From NCBI RefSeq assembly GCF_003945595.2, contig NW_024104332.1, forward strand, positions 2,852,001 to 2,916,000: a DNA stretch of 64,000 bases. Reading direction: 5' to 3'. Shown piece after piece: positions 12,041 through 43,570 of this stretch. Every line of letters starts with the position of its first letter. Within the stretch, counting starts at the first letter, position 1. The notes under the pieces are model-generated. The model was not told the DNA's origin. It was given only the letters and a program-made list of their open reading frames with translations, and made no database searches. The DNA is from Pipra filicauda. Lineage: Eukaryota > Chordata > Aves > Passeriformes > Pipridae. A program made the translations under genes and the position numbers.

Positions 12041-13825
12041 ACACCTGTGAAGAAAGTGTGATTTTTCTGGAGGCTGTGTGATGGTGAGGGGGGGTGATGG
12101 AGACTTTCTTCTCTGAGTTTGCTTGGCAGAGCCTGTGAACTTTCCATCCAAACCTTCCAGGGAGGGGGTGGGTTATGCTGGTGGGACATCTTTGGACCGA
12201 GTTGTCCTCTTGAACATCCTCTCCTCATCTTGAACAAAACATTGCACTCCCCCCAAATGAATACCTGTATGAAGCAAAGATTCTCTCACACATGGCTCAT
12301 GCACCCAGGGAGCCCTAGCAGTGCATGGGAGGAGGAAGAGGAGGAGGTTGAGGACTGGCTTCAGCAGGCGTGGAGCCAACAATGTCTCCCAGCCCCTGCT
12401 GGAGCTCAGCTGAGCCCCATGCTGAGGGGGATAGCATTCCTGATATGATATCAGGGGTATGATTCCAGCATCCATTTTTCCAGCTCCTGTGTGGAAACCA
12501 GGCTGGAGAACAAAGTCCAACCCAGAGCTCCATTTCCCTCCTCCTATTCTGCTTCATGTGCCATCTCCTGTGTAAGAGATGATCGTGTTATTAAATTAAT
12601 TTAATACACAGAATTCAGATTTCCCCTAGTCAGAAGCTTTTGCTCAAATTTTAGGAAAGTGTCAGTATTTGTGAGGTATCAGCAAGCATAAATACAAGAG
12701 TGCCAGCTTAGGCAATTGCTCCAGCCTCTAAAAAATGGGAAAGGAGAAAAACTGGAGTGTGTATGTTTGCATGTGGGGAAAAGGAGTCTACCTTCTGTTC
12801 TGGGTTTCCATTTTCCTTCCTCTTCCTTGGTCACTGGTGCCTGAGCTGCTTTTTCAGACATAGGGAATTCCTGATAGATAAAGGAAATTTCCGAGAATTT
12901 AATATATTTAACCTCAAAACCAAGGAAGAGCCCAGACTGGCTCTGAGAACTGATGATATCTTCTCCAAGCACTCTCACAAAGGCAGGTGCAATTAAAAGG
13001 CTTATTTATTGTGGGATGGGATCACCCTTTGGATGGGCATTGTCCAGCTGTTTTGGGGCAGATCTCCCCTTGCTGAGGTGCAAAGACTGTTGGCTGCTCT
13101 CCGTGCAGGGAAGGAGGGTGCTCCAGTCCTCCGCCTGCGGTTGCCCAGGTGTGATGCTTGGCAGAGCCTGGCTTAGTTCAGTGTGCAGCTTCCCTTTTGG
13201 GGCCAAACTTGATGTTTCTGTCTCCTGATTCCACATCTATGACCTCTGTGGGGCTGCACCTGCTTCTTACTGGGTTGGAGTTGGGCCCTGGATCTGCTCT
13301 ATCCATTGGGCTGGATGTAATGGTGTCCTTAGGGCTTTCAAGTGGGTGGACAAAGGAGCCATTTCGAAGCTGCTGTGAACAAGGCGGAATACGATGGTGA
13401 AGAGGAAGAGTCTGAGATGGGTCTCTCTCCAGGCAGGGAACGCTCTGAAATGCTCAAAATGGGGTTTTGGGGGGTAATTTTTCCCAGCCCTTTGTCTGTG
13501 AAGAATGAGGTCTGTGGAGGGAGGCAGGCTCCCAGAGTAAATGCTTCAGCTTTGTTGTTCCCATCATTTCCTTTGAGCTCGTGAATCCCCCTATGAAACA
13601 CTTACCTTTCACTAGTATGATTAAGAAAAGGCCAATGTAGCTTTCCTGCTCACTGGAGCATGAAGCGTGTTTAATTTAATAATGCTGATAAATCTTAAAG
13701 CCAGGAGCATTTGGGTAACGCATGACCCACTTTTTCAATCAATTGGAAGCATTTACATAACGGCCTGATGCAGGGTTCCTCCTGCGAGGGATGTGGAGCC
13801 AGGGATGGCAGACACACTCCCTATG

Positions 13826-14100
13826 GAAGGACAAGGGGGAAAGGCTTTTAACTGAAAGAGGGGAAGATTAGATGAGATTTTAGGAAGGGATTCTTCCCTG
13901 TGAGGGTGGGGAGGCCCTGGCACAGGTTGCCCAGAGAAGCTGTGGCTGCCCCATCCCTGGAAGTGTCCAAGGCCAGCTTGGACGGGGCTTGGAGCAACCT
14001 GGGATAGTGGAAGGTGTCCCTGCCCATGGCAGGGGGCTGGAATGAGGTGATCTTTAAGGTTCCTTCCAACCTAAACCATTCCATCATTCTATGATTCTAT
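13826..14100 (+). mobile_element. CR1 LINE 3' fragment, left arm of an inverted pair
   Basis: Sense CR1 of about 275 bp, with the cctggcacaggttgcccaga and ctgccccatccctggaagtg blocks and the tail ATTCTATGATTCTATG. It faces the antisense copy that starts at 14207. Confidence 0.93.
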
Positions 14101-14206
14101 GTCAAGCCAAAAGGTACTGATAAGGGTGGGAAGGAGAATATTTCTGCAGCAGAAGGTGATGCCATTGGAGACCAGAGTGATGGGAATGGGCTGAGAAACT
14201 ATAACA

Positions 14207-14425
14207 CATGGGCAGGGGCACCTTCCACTAGCGCAGGTTGCTCCAAGCTTTGTCCAACCTGGCCTTGAACACTTCCAGGGATGAGGAATGCACAACTTCC
14301 CTGGGAAATCTGTTCAGTGATCCTGTTCCAGTGTTCAACTCATTTCATTTCTTATCCTTCTTGTGAGGATTTCACCTCTTTTTTCATTTGTAACATCCAG
14401 CAGCCTCAAGACCTGTGTTTACACA
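14207..14425 (-). mobile_element. CR1 LINE fragment, right arm of an inverted pair
   Basis: Antisense CR1 beginning at CATGGGCAGGGGCACCTTCC and continuing through ggccttgaacacttccaggg. The 3' terminal 50-60 bp of the element are missing. The right end is uncertain. Confidence 0.85.
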
Positions 14426-15549
14426 TAGGTCACAAGCAACCTAATTCCCAGTGAGCTGGTGTCCTTTAGCTTTAGGGAATGCCATCTCCCTGCAAACCAC
14501 ATGGTTTTATCCATTTTAGGTTTCATAATAACCTCTAGAAAGAGGTTTTACATCAAACCAGTCTCCCAGCCATGGTTTGTGCATTGCTGTTGTTTATTCA
14601 TCCCGACTTGCATTAAAGCAATACTTGAGAACTGGTTTATCTCCCATTTTTTTGATCATGTAAGTCCCTGTCTGAGCAAAGGGGAATGCCAGATGCTTGT
14701 AAGAAGGATGAAAAATCTCCCATCTGATACAGATTGAGAGATTAAATACCACAAGGGAGAATTGCTCCGTATCTCTCAGTGTTGCAAGTAGAAGGATGCT
14801 GGCACCTCCCTCTGGGATGGGACTGCTCTCCCCATGCACTGGGCTGCAGGGACATTTCATATGCCACGCCCTTGTGCAGAGATACTCCTAAAGAGCCATC
14901 AGGAATGAAAGATGAAGGATTTGTTACCATTCGGTGATTTTTTTTTTTCCCCTTTGCCTTCAAAACATAGGTGGCCCCCCTAGAGGGCAGAGGAGGAAAG
15001 AGGGAGACAATAGAAAAAGAAAGGAACATGGTTTCATTAGATACATGTAATATGAATGGCTGGAAGTGGTGTGGTCCACACAATGCTCAGCTGGGGAGCT
15101 CACAGGTCAGGGTGTGTGGCAATCGGGATGCCAGTTCCATTCCTCCCCGTTCTGTGCTCCTGGAGTGAGATGGATAGTTCCTGGCTACTTAAAAACTGGC
15201 TTTTGGTTTTCTGAGCACCCATTCATGCTGGAAATGGTGAATTTTGGTTTGCTAGGTAGGTGCTGTGTGTCTTTTAAAGTCCCAGTTCAGCCACTGGTGT
15301 TTGGCCAGGCTGCTCATCCAATGCCCTGGTCCTTCATCCGCAGTTGCTTTTTGGCCGTGCCACCTGGGACACCGGAGTCTTTGCTCCCATGCTCTGCTGC
15401 TTCTGCAGTGTCCATCCCAAGCTGAGGAACCTGCCTGTTTTAAGAGCAAACTTTTCCCCTCTCTGTGCCCAGGTGATACGGCCGTGGTGCTGTCTCTGTG
15501 CCAGGGCTGCCCTCCCAGCTATTGCACGTCTCCCATCCCCTGGTAGGAA

Positions 15550-36336
<20,787 letters not shown>

Positions 36337-36466
36337 TTTCCACCCACCATCCTCCACTCCGCACCACCTGACCCTCTCCAGCCACCGGCACTCCACCCAG
36401 CCTGTACTGCCTGTACATTTACCGTCTTCCCTTTGCCTCCACAGATACTCTTTTCTTTACTAATGA

Positions 36467-36510
36467 ATATATATATATATATATAAACACACATGCGCAT
36501 ATGCACGCAC
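36467..36510. repeat. AT/CA/CG alternating tract in PCBP3 3' UTR
   Basis: (AT)n followed by acacacatgcgcatatgcac, nearly perfect purine-pyrimidine alternation. Confidence 0.85.
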
Positions 36511-37018
36511 TGGAATGGTTCTTTACAAGCTCCTTGCTGTGCTCCCAAGGCTGCTCCCAAACTCTTTGGTTATGGTCCTTGTTTTCAGCGTACAGTGTTA
36601 ATACTTCATCTGCTTTTTGGGGATAAGGGAGGGGGGAGAGGGGTGTTTTTTTTCTCACTGGTGAGACTTCCGGAGATGACAGGGTCTCTAGTGTCAGTCT
36701 AGCGTAGCTACTTACACGTTTGAGTTGACATTGGCGGTACTTTCTGTAGCCTATGGACATATGTGATGCCAACCAGAGTTGTGCGTGCTTCAGATGAGTT
36801 ACTTTTCTCACCCTTCTTCCTTTGGTGCTCCCTCTTGCTTGTCCTGGCTCACCTTTGCCACCTCACATCCCTGCCCTCAGGGTACGGGTGTAGTTTTCAC
36901 CCTGTGTTATTTGGGAAGCGGAACGCACGCGGGAACCACAGGTTCACTCCCAGGCTTCTCTCTTTGAACATGGCATGGTCCAGACAAGCCCTTTTTCATA
37001 TTAAATTAAGAGAATCAC

Positions 37019-37044
37019 ACATACACACACACACACATACACAA
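37019..37044. repeat. CA microsatellite in PCBP3 3' UTR
   Basis: A CA repeat interrupted by TA units. Confidence 0.9.
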
Positions 37045-37219
37045 ATGCTCCTTTTTTTTTAACTAACGAGCAACTGGAAGTGGGAAGAACTCAGCTCTGT
37101 GGGATTCACACCCCCAGGGGCCTTTGAAAGCACTCTTTTGGCAATCCCCATGGGCAAAACCTTTGGACGATAGCTCAGGAAGCTCTGTGAGCTGGCTGTG
37201 TTTGTCGTTGTTTGTGTTC

Positions 37220-37225
37220 AATAAA
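37220..37225 (+). promoter_or_regulatory. PCBP3: Poly(A) signal AATAAA of PCBP3
   Basis: A canonical AATAAA lies about 885 nt after the PCBP3 stop and is followed by a GT-rich stretch (tgtctgtgcagctctggt). It is the first convincing signal downstream of the last exon. Confidence 0.7.
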
Positions 37226-37371
37226 TGTCTGTGCAGCTCTGGTACCAATGGGCTCCGACTGTTCTTCTCCTGGGTCGCCCCACCAACTCCAGCCCCATCC
37301 TTCCCTCTGCATCCTCCCACACCTTTTTAGCTGCTTGGAGGGAAGGTGGGGGTTGTATACAATAGTTCTTC

Positions 37372-37397
37372 ATTACTATTATTATTATTATTATTAC
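37372..37397. repeat. ATT microsatellite
   Basis: About eight ATT units with one ACT variant, 150 bp past the PCBP3 poly(A) signal. Confidence 0.9.
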
Positions 37398-38338
37398 CGT
37401 CACCATCGTAATTTTTTATTTTATTTTGTTTAGAGAAGGTCCCCAGGAGTGATGCACTTCCTGAGTGATTCCATGCTTTCTGTCTTTTTCCAAAGGGAGA
37501 GTATTTGGCTTGCATAATCTTTTGGTTTTCCTTAAGATTAATTTAAAAGTTATGGTACAACAACCAACATCTCTCACTGCCTCCTTGTCTGGACAGATCT
37601 GCCATGTCTGTGTCCCGCACCCTTCCCCAAGACCCTCTATGCCCAGTCCTGCCTTCTGCTTCCAGGCTTTTATTCTCTCTCCTACCTCTCAAATAGGAAA
37701 ACAAATATGTTTTCTGCCTGTTAATTCCTGACTGTCCCTTTTTTCAGACTGCAAATGAGGGGATCATGATACACCATGTCCCCAGACAGCTGAAGCAGCC
37801 GCACTGTACATTTTTGCACTGTACCACATGGGAAATATATTGTTTTTCCAGGTGAGCCCCAAGACTTCATGGCCTTTCCCTCTCTTCCACCCTCAGTGCT
37901 GGCAGGAACCGCTGGCAGCTTCCCACCTTTCTCCTGCTGGGATGCTGGATCACTTCTCCTGTCTTCAGCGCTGACTGCTCAGCACTCACACAGGGCTACG
38001 TCCGGGACTCCGGGTGATGCCACCTCATCAGTGGAGCCAAAGATGGGCAGGGGGTTATGGGCTCCATCAGGGAGCTAGCAGGGATGAGAGCACAGCCCTG
38101 GAAGGTGAAGGTGGCTGCCAGTCCCTGCTGCTGAGCATCAGCCATTTGTTCAGCCCAGGTGTCCTAAAACCCGTGCATGCTCAGCTCTCCGGAGCATTCC
38201 AAGCCTCTGTGGTTACAGGTACTCCCAGATCCTCCATAAGATGCTTTGCTGCCCATCCCCAACCCCTTGCTCTGCTCTTCTTGACACTTTGGGTTCATCT
38301 GTGCCTTTTGGGTGGTCCAGCAGCAGACATGCTGGACC

Positions 38339-38369
38339 CATCTGATTCCCCATCTGATTCCCCATCTGA
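38339..38369. repeat. 12-bp tandem repeat, about 2.5 copies
   Basis: The unit catctgattccc is repeated exactly, then a partial third copy. Confidence 0.9.
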
Positions 38370-39527
38370 AGAAGTGCAGATGCTTTGGGCAGTGCTGCTG
38401 TGGGCTCAGGTGGAGCCAGTAGCCTCTGCTGACATCATCTCCCCCTTGTATTTGTGCTGATGCTGAAGATGGAGGGAGTCAGGCACCAAATGGTTCCTCC
38501 CCCAAGTTGCTGACTGGCCAGCACAAGCACAGAACCACCTGCCAAGGTGGTGAGTCGGTTGTGGGCAACTGGCACTCCTCATCTTCTCCTTTTCGTCACT
38601 CTCCTTTAGACCAAGTATTTTTCCCATTGAAGGAATGAGATATCCACGTGTGAGACCCAGCATGAAAATAACCACCCAGCAGTGTGCCAGAGCCACCCCG
38701 GTGGCCTGGCGGGTGAGCCATGGCAAAAGCTGCACATCCCCACTGCCACTACCCTGCATGGCAGCCACTGGCATGGGGTGATGCCTCCTCGGAGGGGGAT
38801 GGTGCGTGGAGAGAGCCAGCCCAACCTGCCATTGTCAGCTCCTCCATGGGGCTGCAGGACAAGCCAGAGCACAAGGAGACCTTCCAGGTGATGGAGGAAC
38901 AGCAGCAGCAGCAGCACCATGTTGACCAAGGCCGAGAAATCCATCACAAGCCAACACGGTTGTGGGGTTTGTGCATCTGGGAGCACAACCGCATCCTGAT
39001 GACAACGAAGGTGGAAATGGCTTTGCCCGGGAATTGGCGGTTTCTGCAGATCACATCTGCCCTGAATTCCTTTGCTCTGTGTGCGCTGTGCTCCCTGTGC
39101 TATTCCCCACCTCTACTGAGACAGCGCTGCCCAAAATAGCAAATGCCAGATTGGGTCTGCCAGATGCAGCCGAGCTCAGAGGCTACTGGAGAGGGGGAGC
39201 AGTCAGCAGCAATTCCTTTACACCCATTCCCACGCCAGCAAACCCACGGATAACATCCACCTCCAGGTGCCATCCCCATTCCAGCCCACTGCCATGCATC
39301 CATCACCCAGCAAGACTGTGGAAAAGCCACCACAGGAATCGATGGGGAAGGAGAGGAGGTTGGATATAAGCATTGCTCTGGCATCAGGCCAGTATCCAAA
39401 AAGCCGTGTCAAGGCTTGTGCTGCAGCAAGGACCTGTGCTCAGGGAAGTGCTCCAGGGAATGGTAGATATGGCCACGGGGGACAAAGGGCGGACCAAGCA
39501 GTAGCAGTCACCTCAGGAGAACTGCAC

Positions 39528-39612
39528 AGTCATAGAATCATGGAATATCCTGAGTTGGAAAGGATCCACAAGGATCATCCTGGCCCTGCACAGGACAATC
39601 CAAAGCATCCCT
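39528..39612 (-). mobile_element. CR1 LINE 3' tail, intergenic
   Basis: Antisense CR1 of the tcctgagttggaaaggatcc type, like the copy at 29011, with an internal deletion. About 85 bp. Confidence 0.88.
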
Positions 39613-42600
39613 CCTGCTGGCATGCCCTTTGACTTCGCAATTTCTCTTTAATCAGCTTATCCATCATCATCTGGGCTTGAGCATGGTTTGGAGAAAGAGG
39701 TGTTGGAACCATTGCAACATCTCCTGAGATCATGTTGATGATAAGGAGGATAACAACGAAATCACAAGGAATGTATCAAGTTTGGCTTTGATTTCTTCAG
39801 GATGGCTCAAAAGGAGATTTGCTGCTTTCTTTGGAAGGAGCCTCAATGTTTTGCTTTGATTTGCGATAGGTCTTGGGTTTCCATTTTGGATGAACTTAAA
39901 AATGCTCCAGTGATGCATACACAGCCATGCCACTGGGAAAAATTTCTAATATTGTACTGAATATTCCATACAAGGTGAACATCCCAGTTAATCAACTTTA
40001 ATACATTGTTTTTCTCTCCCAAAACAATGCATTTTATCCGGCCAGAATAATTCAACATTTCTGGAAGCAACCAGCTCAGTCAAACTCTTTGGGAATGAGT
40101 TATTTTGTGGGAAATTGTGACTTTGACTGGAAAGTATTGATCCAATGCCCCCAGAGTGTGGGGGTCTCCATCAGAGAGGGGCCAGCTGAGGTCTGTGCTC
40201 AGCCCTTTGCCCTCAGCTGAAGGTCTCCACTGCCCCCACATATCCTTATTGTGCTCCCAAAATTGTTTGGAGTATTGTTGCATGCTATTTTTCCCCCCTA
40301 GACTGTATTTGCAAATGTAGTACATAATAAGGTTGAAAAAAATAGACTGTTTCCCCTAAGGGAAAGTGACTTTCACCAGGGAGACTCTTTAAATTTCAAA
40401 CTCTCTTTGAGCTGCTTTTCAGGGGTTTGTTATGTATCCATGCTAGTCACTTTTAATTATGCTAATTCCAAGCTTATGGTCCATTAGCAAGGGTAATTTC
40501 CCCTCTCCGGTGCCGGCAGAGGTAGGGTTTCTGGGGGATCACTGTGTGCTGTGGTAGGGATGAATGCTTAGTCTCATTTTCTCCTTGGCCACAGGGATGG
40601 AAGGCATCTCTCCTAGCCCTGCCTGGCTGCAGCCCCCAGCCCCTGGGAAGTATCCCTGTCCCCAGCTCTGGAGCCCCCCGGCTGATCGCTAGGTGTCCCC
40701 ATTGACCAGCTTTTGCACGCCTCCTGCTCCAGCCGGGATGTGGGAAGCACTGGGATGTCCACTGCTTCCAGCTGCTGATCCATCTGCGTGCAGAAGACAT
40801 CCCACGCTGCTGGAAAGGGAGTGGGGTTTTGTGTGTGTCCTCCCCCCACACCGGTGACGAGCAGTGACATCCACCGAGCGTGTGGCTGGCACCGCGTGCC
40901 ACTGCGGGAAGGGTCCCATCAGTGCTGGGACTTTCCTTGAGCCGCCTCAGCCCATATGGGCAAGGACACATGATAGGCATCTCCTTGGCCATGGGTGTCC
41001 CCACACTCTCGGGATATACCGGCTGTGCCAAGGGACAAGGTCGGTGGCACAAGCCACCACTTTACGGTGGCCCAAGGCCATTCAGTCTGGCAGAGGGACA
41101 AGGTTTTGCTGGAGAGGTCCCGAGGGTTTCCACCCCTTGTGGTCTCCGGGGAGGCCAGCACTCGCAGGCAGGATGCTCTGTGTCTTGGCTGGCAGCAGGA
41201 GCGGCTGCAGCTGGTGGAATGACTTGCAGAAAGGTCAAGGTCTCAGTGCAATTCCCCTGCTCCCATGTTGGATATCACAGGGAGCTGGGACTATGCTGAG
41301 GGGGATATTTTTGCTTTCCCTTCAAAAAGAATGCAGCTGCAGATCTTAATCTGCTGTGCTGGGCAGTGAGCCTTAGGCCCCTGTCCAAAGGGTAACGTGG
41401 CAGTGACTTTTAGGAAGTACTGAATGTACCAGATGTGCAACTCCTTCCACTCCAGATGTGCAATCCCCCTCCCACTCTGCCTCAGCGCAGTTGTCCTGCA
41501 AAGAGGAAGATGAGACTCCAGATCACTCAGAAAGCATCCCACACACTAAATCCAGCCAAGTGCAAAGCCAGACTGGCTCTGTATTCCCACACTTGTGTTT
41601 AGGCAGTTTAACCGCAGGGAAGTCTCTTCCCAGAAATGATGCTCATGCCTGCTCCACACGTGGGGAATAAAACCAGCTGGAGGATGGAGAACATGATGGA
41701 GCAGCAGGAAGAGGCTTCACGTCTGAGCACCTCACTGAACCACAGCCTGTGGCTGATTCAAAACACGCGTGCTATTTCTAGAAGGAACTGCTTTGATCCC
41801 AAAAGAGAAGTCTGTGATGTGCATGAGGACTTGAATATTTGAAGCACGCTTGGAGCACTGTGTCCTGGTTCCCTGCAGGCACTGTCACTATTTATTCCTA
41901 GAGAAAACCTGTGTCTAAGAGCATTTGCATCTGGATCTAAAAGGGGATGAGTGACACTTGGCTCTGGAGCTTCTCCAGGTTTTGATGCATCAGATGAGAT
42001 TTGGTGGTGTAGGATGCTCCATGGAAGCAGGGGCACAGTGGAGGAGTGAGATGTGCTGTGGAAGTGTGGGCATGGTGGTGATGGGCCACCACAGCCAGCC
42101 GGCAGCATGGGGAGAGCAGGATGGAGGGATGGAGCAGCGTCACTCTGGAATTCAGGGTTGCATGCATAGCTTGGGATCAAACCACAACGGATATCCAACA
42201 GGATTTCCCGGTTCAAAGGGGAGCAAGACATGATGTGCTCACCCAAAAGCACTCAATTAGTGGTGTGGGGTGTTTTTTTTGGTGGGAAGACATGGATGTA
42301 GCAATGATGTAGCCTGAGGCCTCTGCTGCAGCTGGTGATATGGTTTTCCCAAGGGATGCTGCTGCATTCTGCTAAGCACGCAGCCATGCTCCTGAATGTC
42401 TTACAGGAGAGATGCAGAGGTACTGTCCATAAAAATCCAGTTAGGGATGCATACCCAACACCCAGGGAAACCACAATCTCCATGTTTAAAACAAATTTTC
42501 AGTTGCATAGCTAAAATTTATTTTCTTGCCATGAGTAGATCTCCCATCTGCGTATTTTGGGCTGAAACATGGTGATTTCCAGAGGCACAGGATGGTGCAG

Positions 42601-43167
42601 TGCAGCACGAGGCAGATGTGCAGGGGTGTGTGCCCTTTCCCAGTGTTCCTCCCTCAGCTGCCCATCATCCTTGGATGCCCTGTGATGCCCTTGCTCATCA
42701 CCCTAAATCTTGCTGATGGAGGCCAGCAGCACCAGCTCTCTTGATCACCATCCCCACAGTCATGGGTTTGTAGGGCACAGAGAAGCAGGCAGGGACTATC
42801 CTCAGCCAAGGAACAGCCTCAGGATGTTTAGATGGCTCCTCTGAAATTCCCAAAAAGTCACTCTCAGCACCCAGTGACAGCCCACAAGGCAAACATACAG
42901 CACACCAGGCAACCACCTAGGCTCATGTGGCAGCCCAGCTCATGTTAGATGTGTTTGGGTGCAAGCGCCCATGGGAAAAAAGAGAGGTTTGTTGTAGTGT
43001 AGCAGAGCTCAGTGTGGGCACAGCTCCTCCAGCTTGGCTTTTGGGGTGTGGGTGATTTCAGCATCATGCTGGAGAGTTGCTCCATGTTCATACAGACTAA
43101 GGGGCCGGGAGGCACCGGTGTTGGAGCCTTGGCTGAGCCCTGACCATCTCCCTTACTTGCCCTCCAG

Positions 43168-43570
43168 CTCTGCAGACCCTGATCCCCACGGGAGGAACAC
43201 CTTCACTGGCTGACCGGAGCGCCGCAGCTGACGTGGTGCCAGTGGCTGATGCTTGAGCCCCCTCTGAAGACGCTGCCAGCTTCCCGTGAGCTTCTCCAAC
43301 TCCTCCGTGGCACCCTTCAGGCCAGCTACCTGAACCCCCCTGCCTATGGCTGCCTAGACCCTGCTGGGGCAGCGGTGGGACTGGGGGGCTCGAGCAGCAG
43401 GTCTCAGGGGGACAGCAGCTTGCAGCCAGTGTGCAGCAGTACCCACTTCTGCGAGCCAGCGCTTCCCATCGCCCCTCTCTGCGCTTCGTTATCACCCTTC
43501 GCGCCCCTGCCGCTTTGCAATGTATCTCGTGGCTTATTTGTGTCATTGCAATAAAGCTTTTGTTGTTTGA
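43168..43570 (+). ncRNA. Candidate terminal exon of an unidentified transcript
   Basis: A strong acceptor (ctcccttacttgccctccag, ending 43167) is followed 380 bp later by AATAAA at 43550 and a TTTTGTTGTTTG stretch, the usual layout of a 3' terminal exon. One frame reads LQTLIPTGGTPSLADRSAAA and continues to a stop at about 43256, so a short coding end is possible. As an alternative PCBP3 last exon it would add about 15 residues ending NTFTG. It could also be a long noncoding RNA, or chance. Confidence 0.3.
43550..43555 (+). promoter_or_regulatory. Possible poly(A) signal AATAAA
   Basis: A canonical hexamer followed within 10 nt by a T/G-rich element (cttttgttgtttga). It lies 8 kb before COL6A1 and 6 kb after PCBP3, so it belongs to neither main transcript as annotated. 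Confidence 0.35.

Larger units (their letters stand above)
1..15546. other. Upstream flank or 5' intron of PCBP3, no confirmed exon
   Basis: No protein-coding gene could be supported in this 15.5 kb. It holds five or six CR1 fragments, homopolymer and microsatellite runs, AT-rich stretches (1530-1960, 4150-5560, 9600-10100, 13600-13760) and two exon-like candidates described in the findings. PCBP3 5' UTR exons must lie here or further left, because the first coding exon has only three bases before its ATG. Confidence 0.7.
36337..37245 (+). other. PCBP3: PCBP3 3' untranslated region (approximate end)
   Basis: The sequence continues from the stop codon without a splice signal to the AATAAA at 37220. 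It is pyrimidine-rich at first, then contains an alternating AT/CA tract (about 36467-36510) and a CA repeat (37019-37044). The 3' end is inferred from the poly(A) signal only. A longer UTR reaching about 37850, past the ATT repeat, is possible. Confidence 0.7.
37246..43167. other. Intergenic region after PCBP3, first part
   Basis: No gene could be supported. It contains an ATT microsatellite (37372-37397), a 12-bp tandem repeat (38339-38369), a CR1 tail (39528-39612) and ordinary unique sequence. Several open frames of 100-190 codons occur on both strands at 40470-41350 but match nothing recognised and overlap each other. Confidence 0.65.

Noticed and set aside
40474..41349. Overlapping 192-codon minus and 161-codon plus open frames
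   Set aside because: They overlap on opposite strands in GC-rich DNA, match no recognised family and have no clear splice or promoter context.
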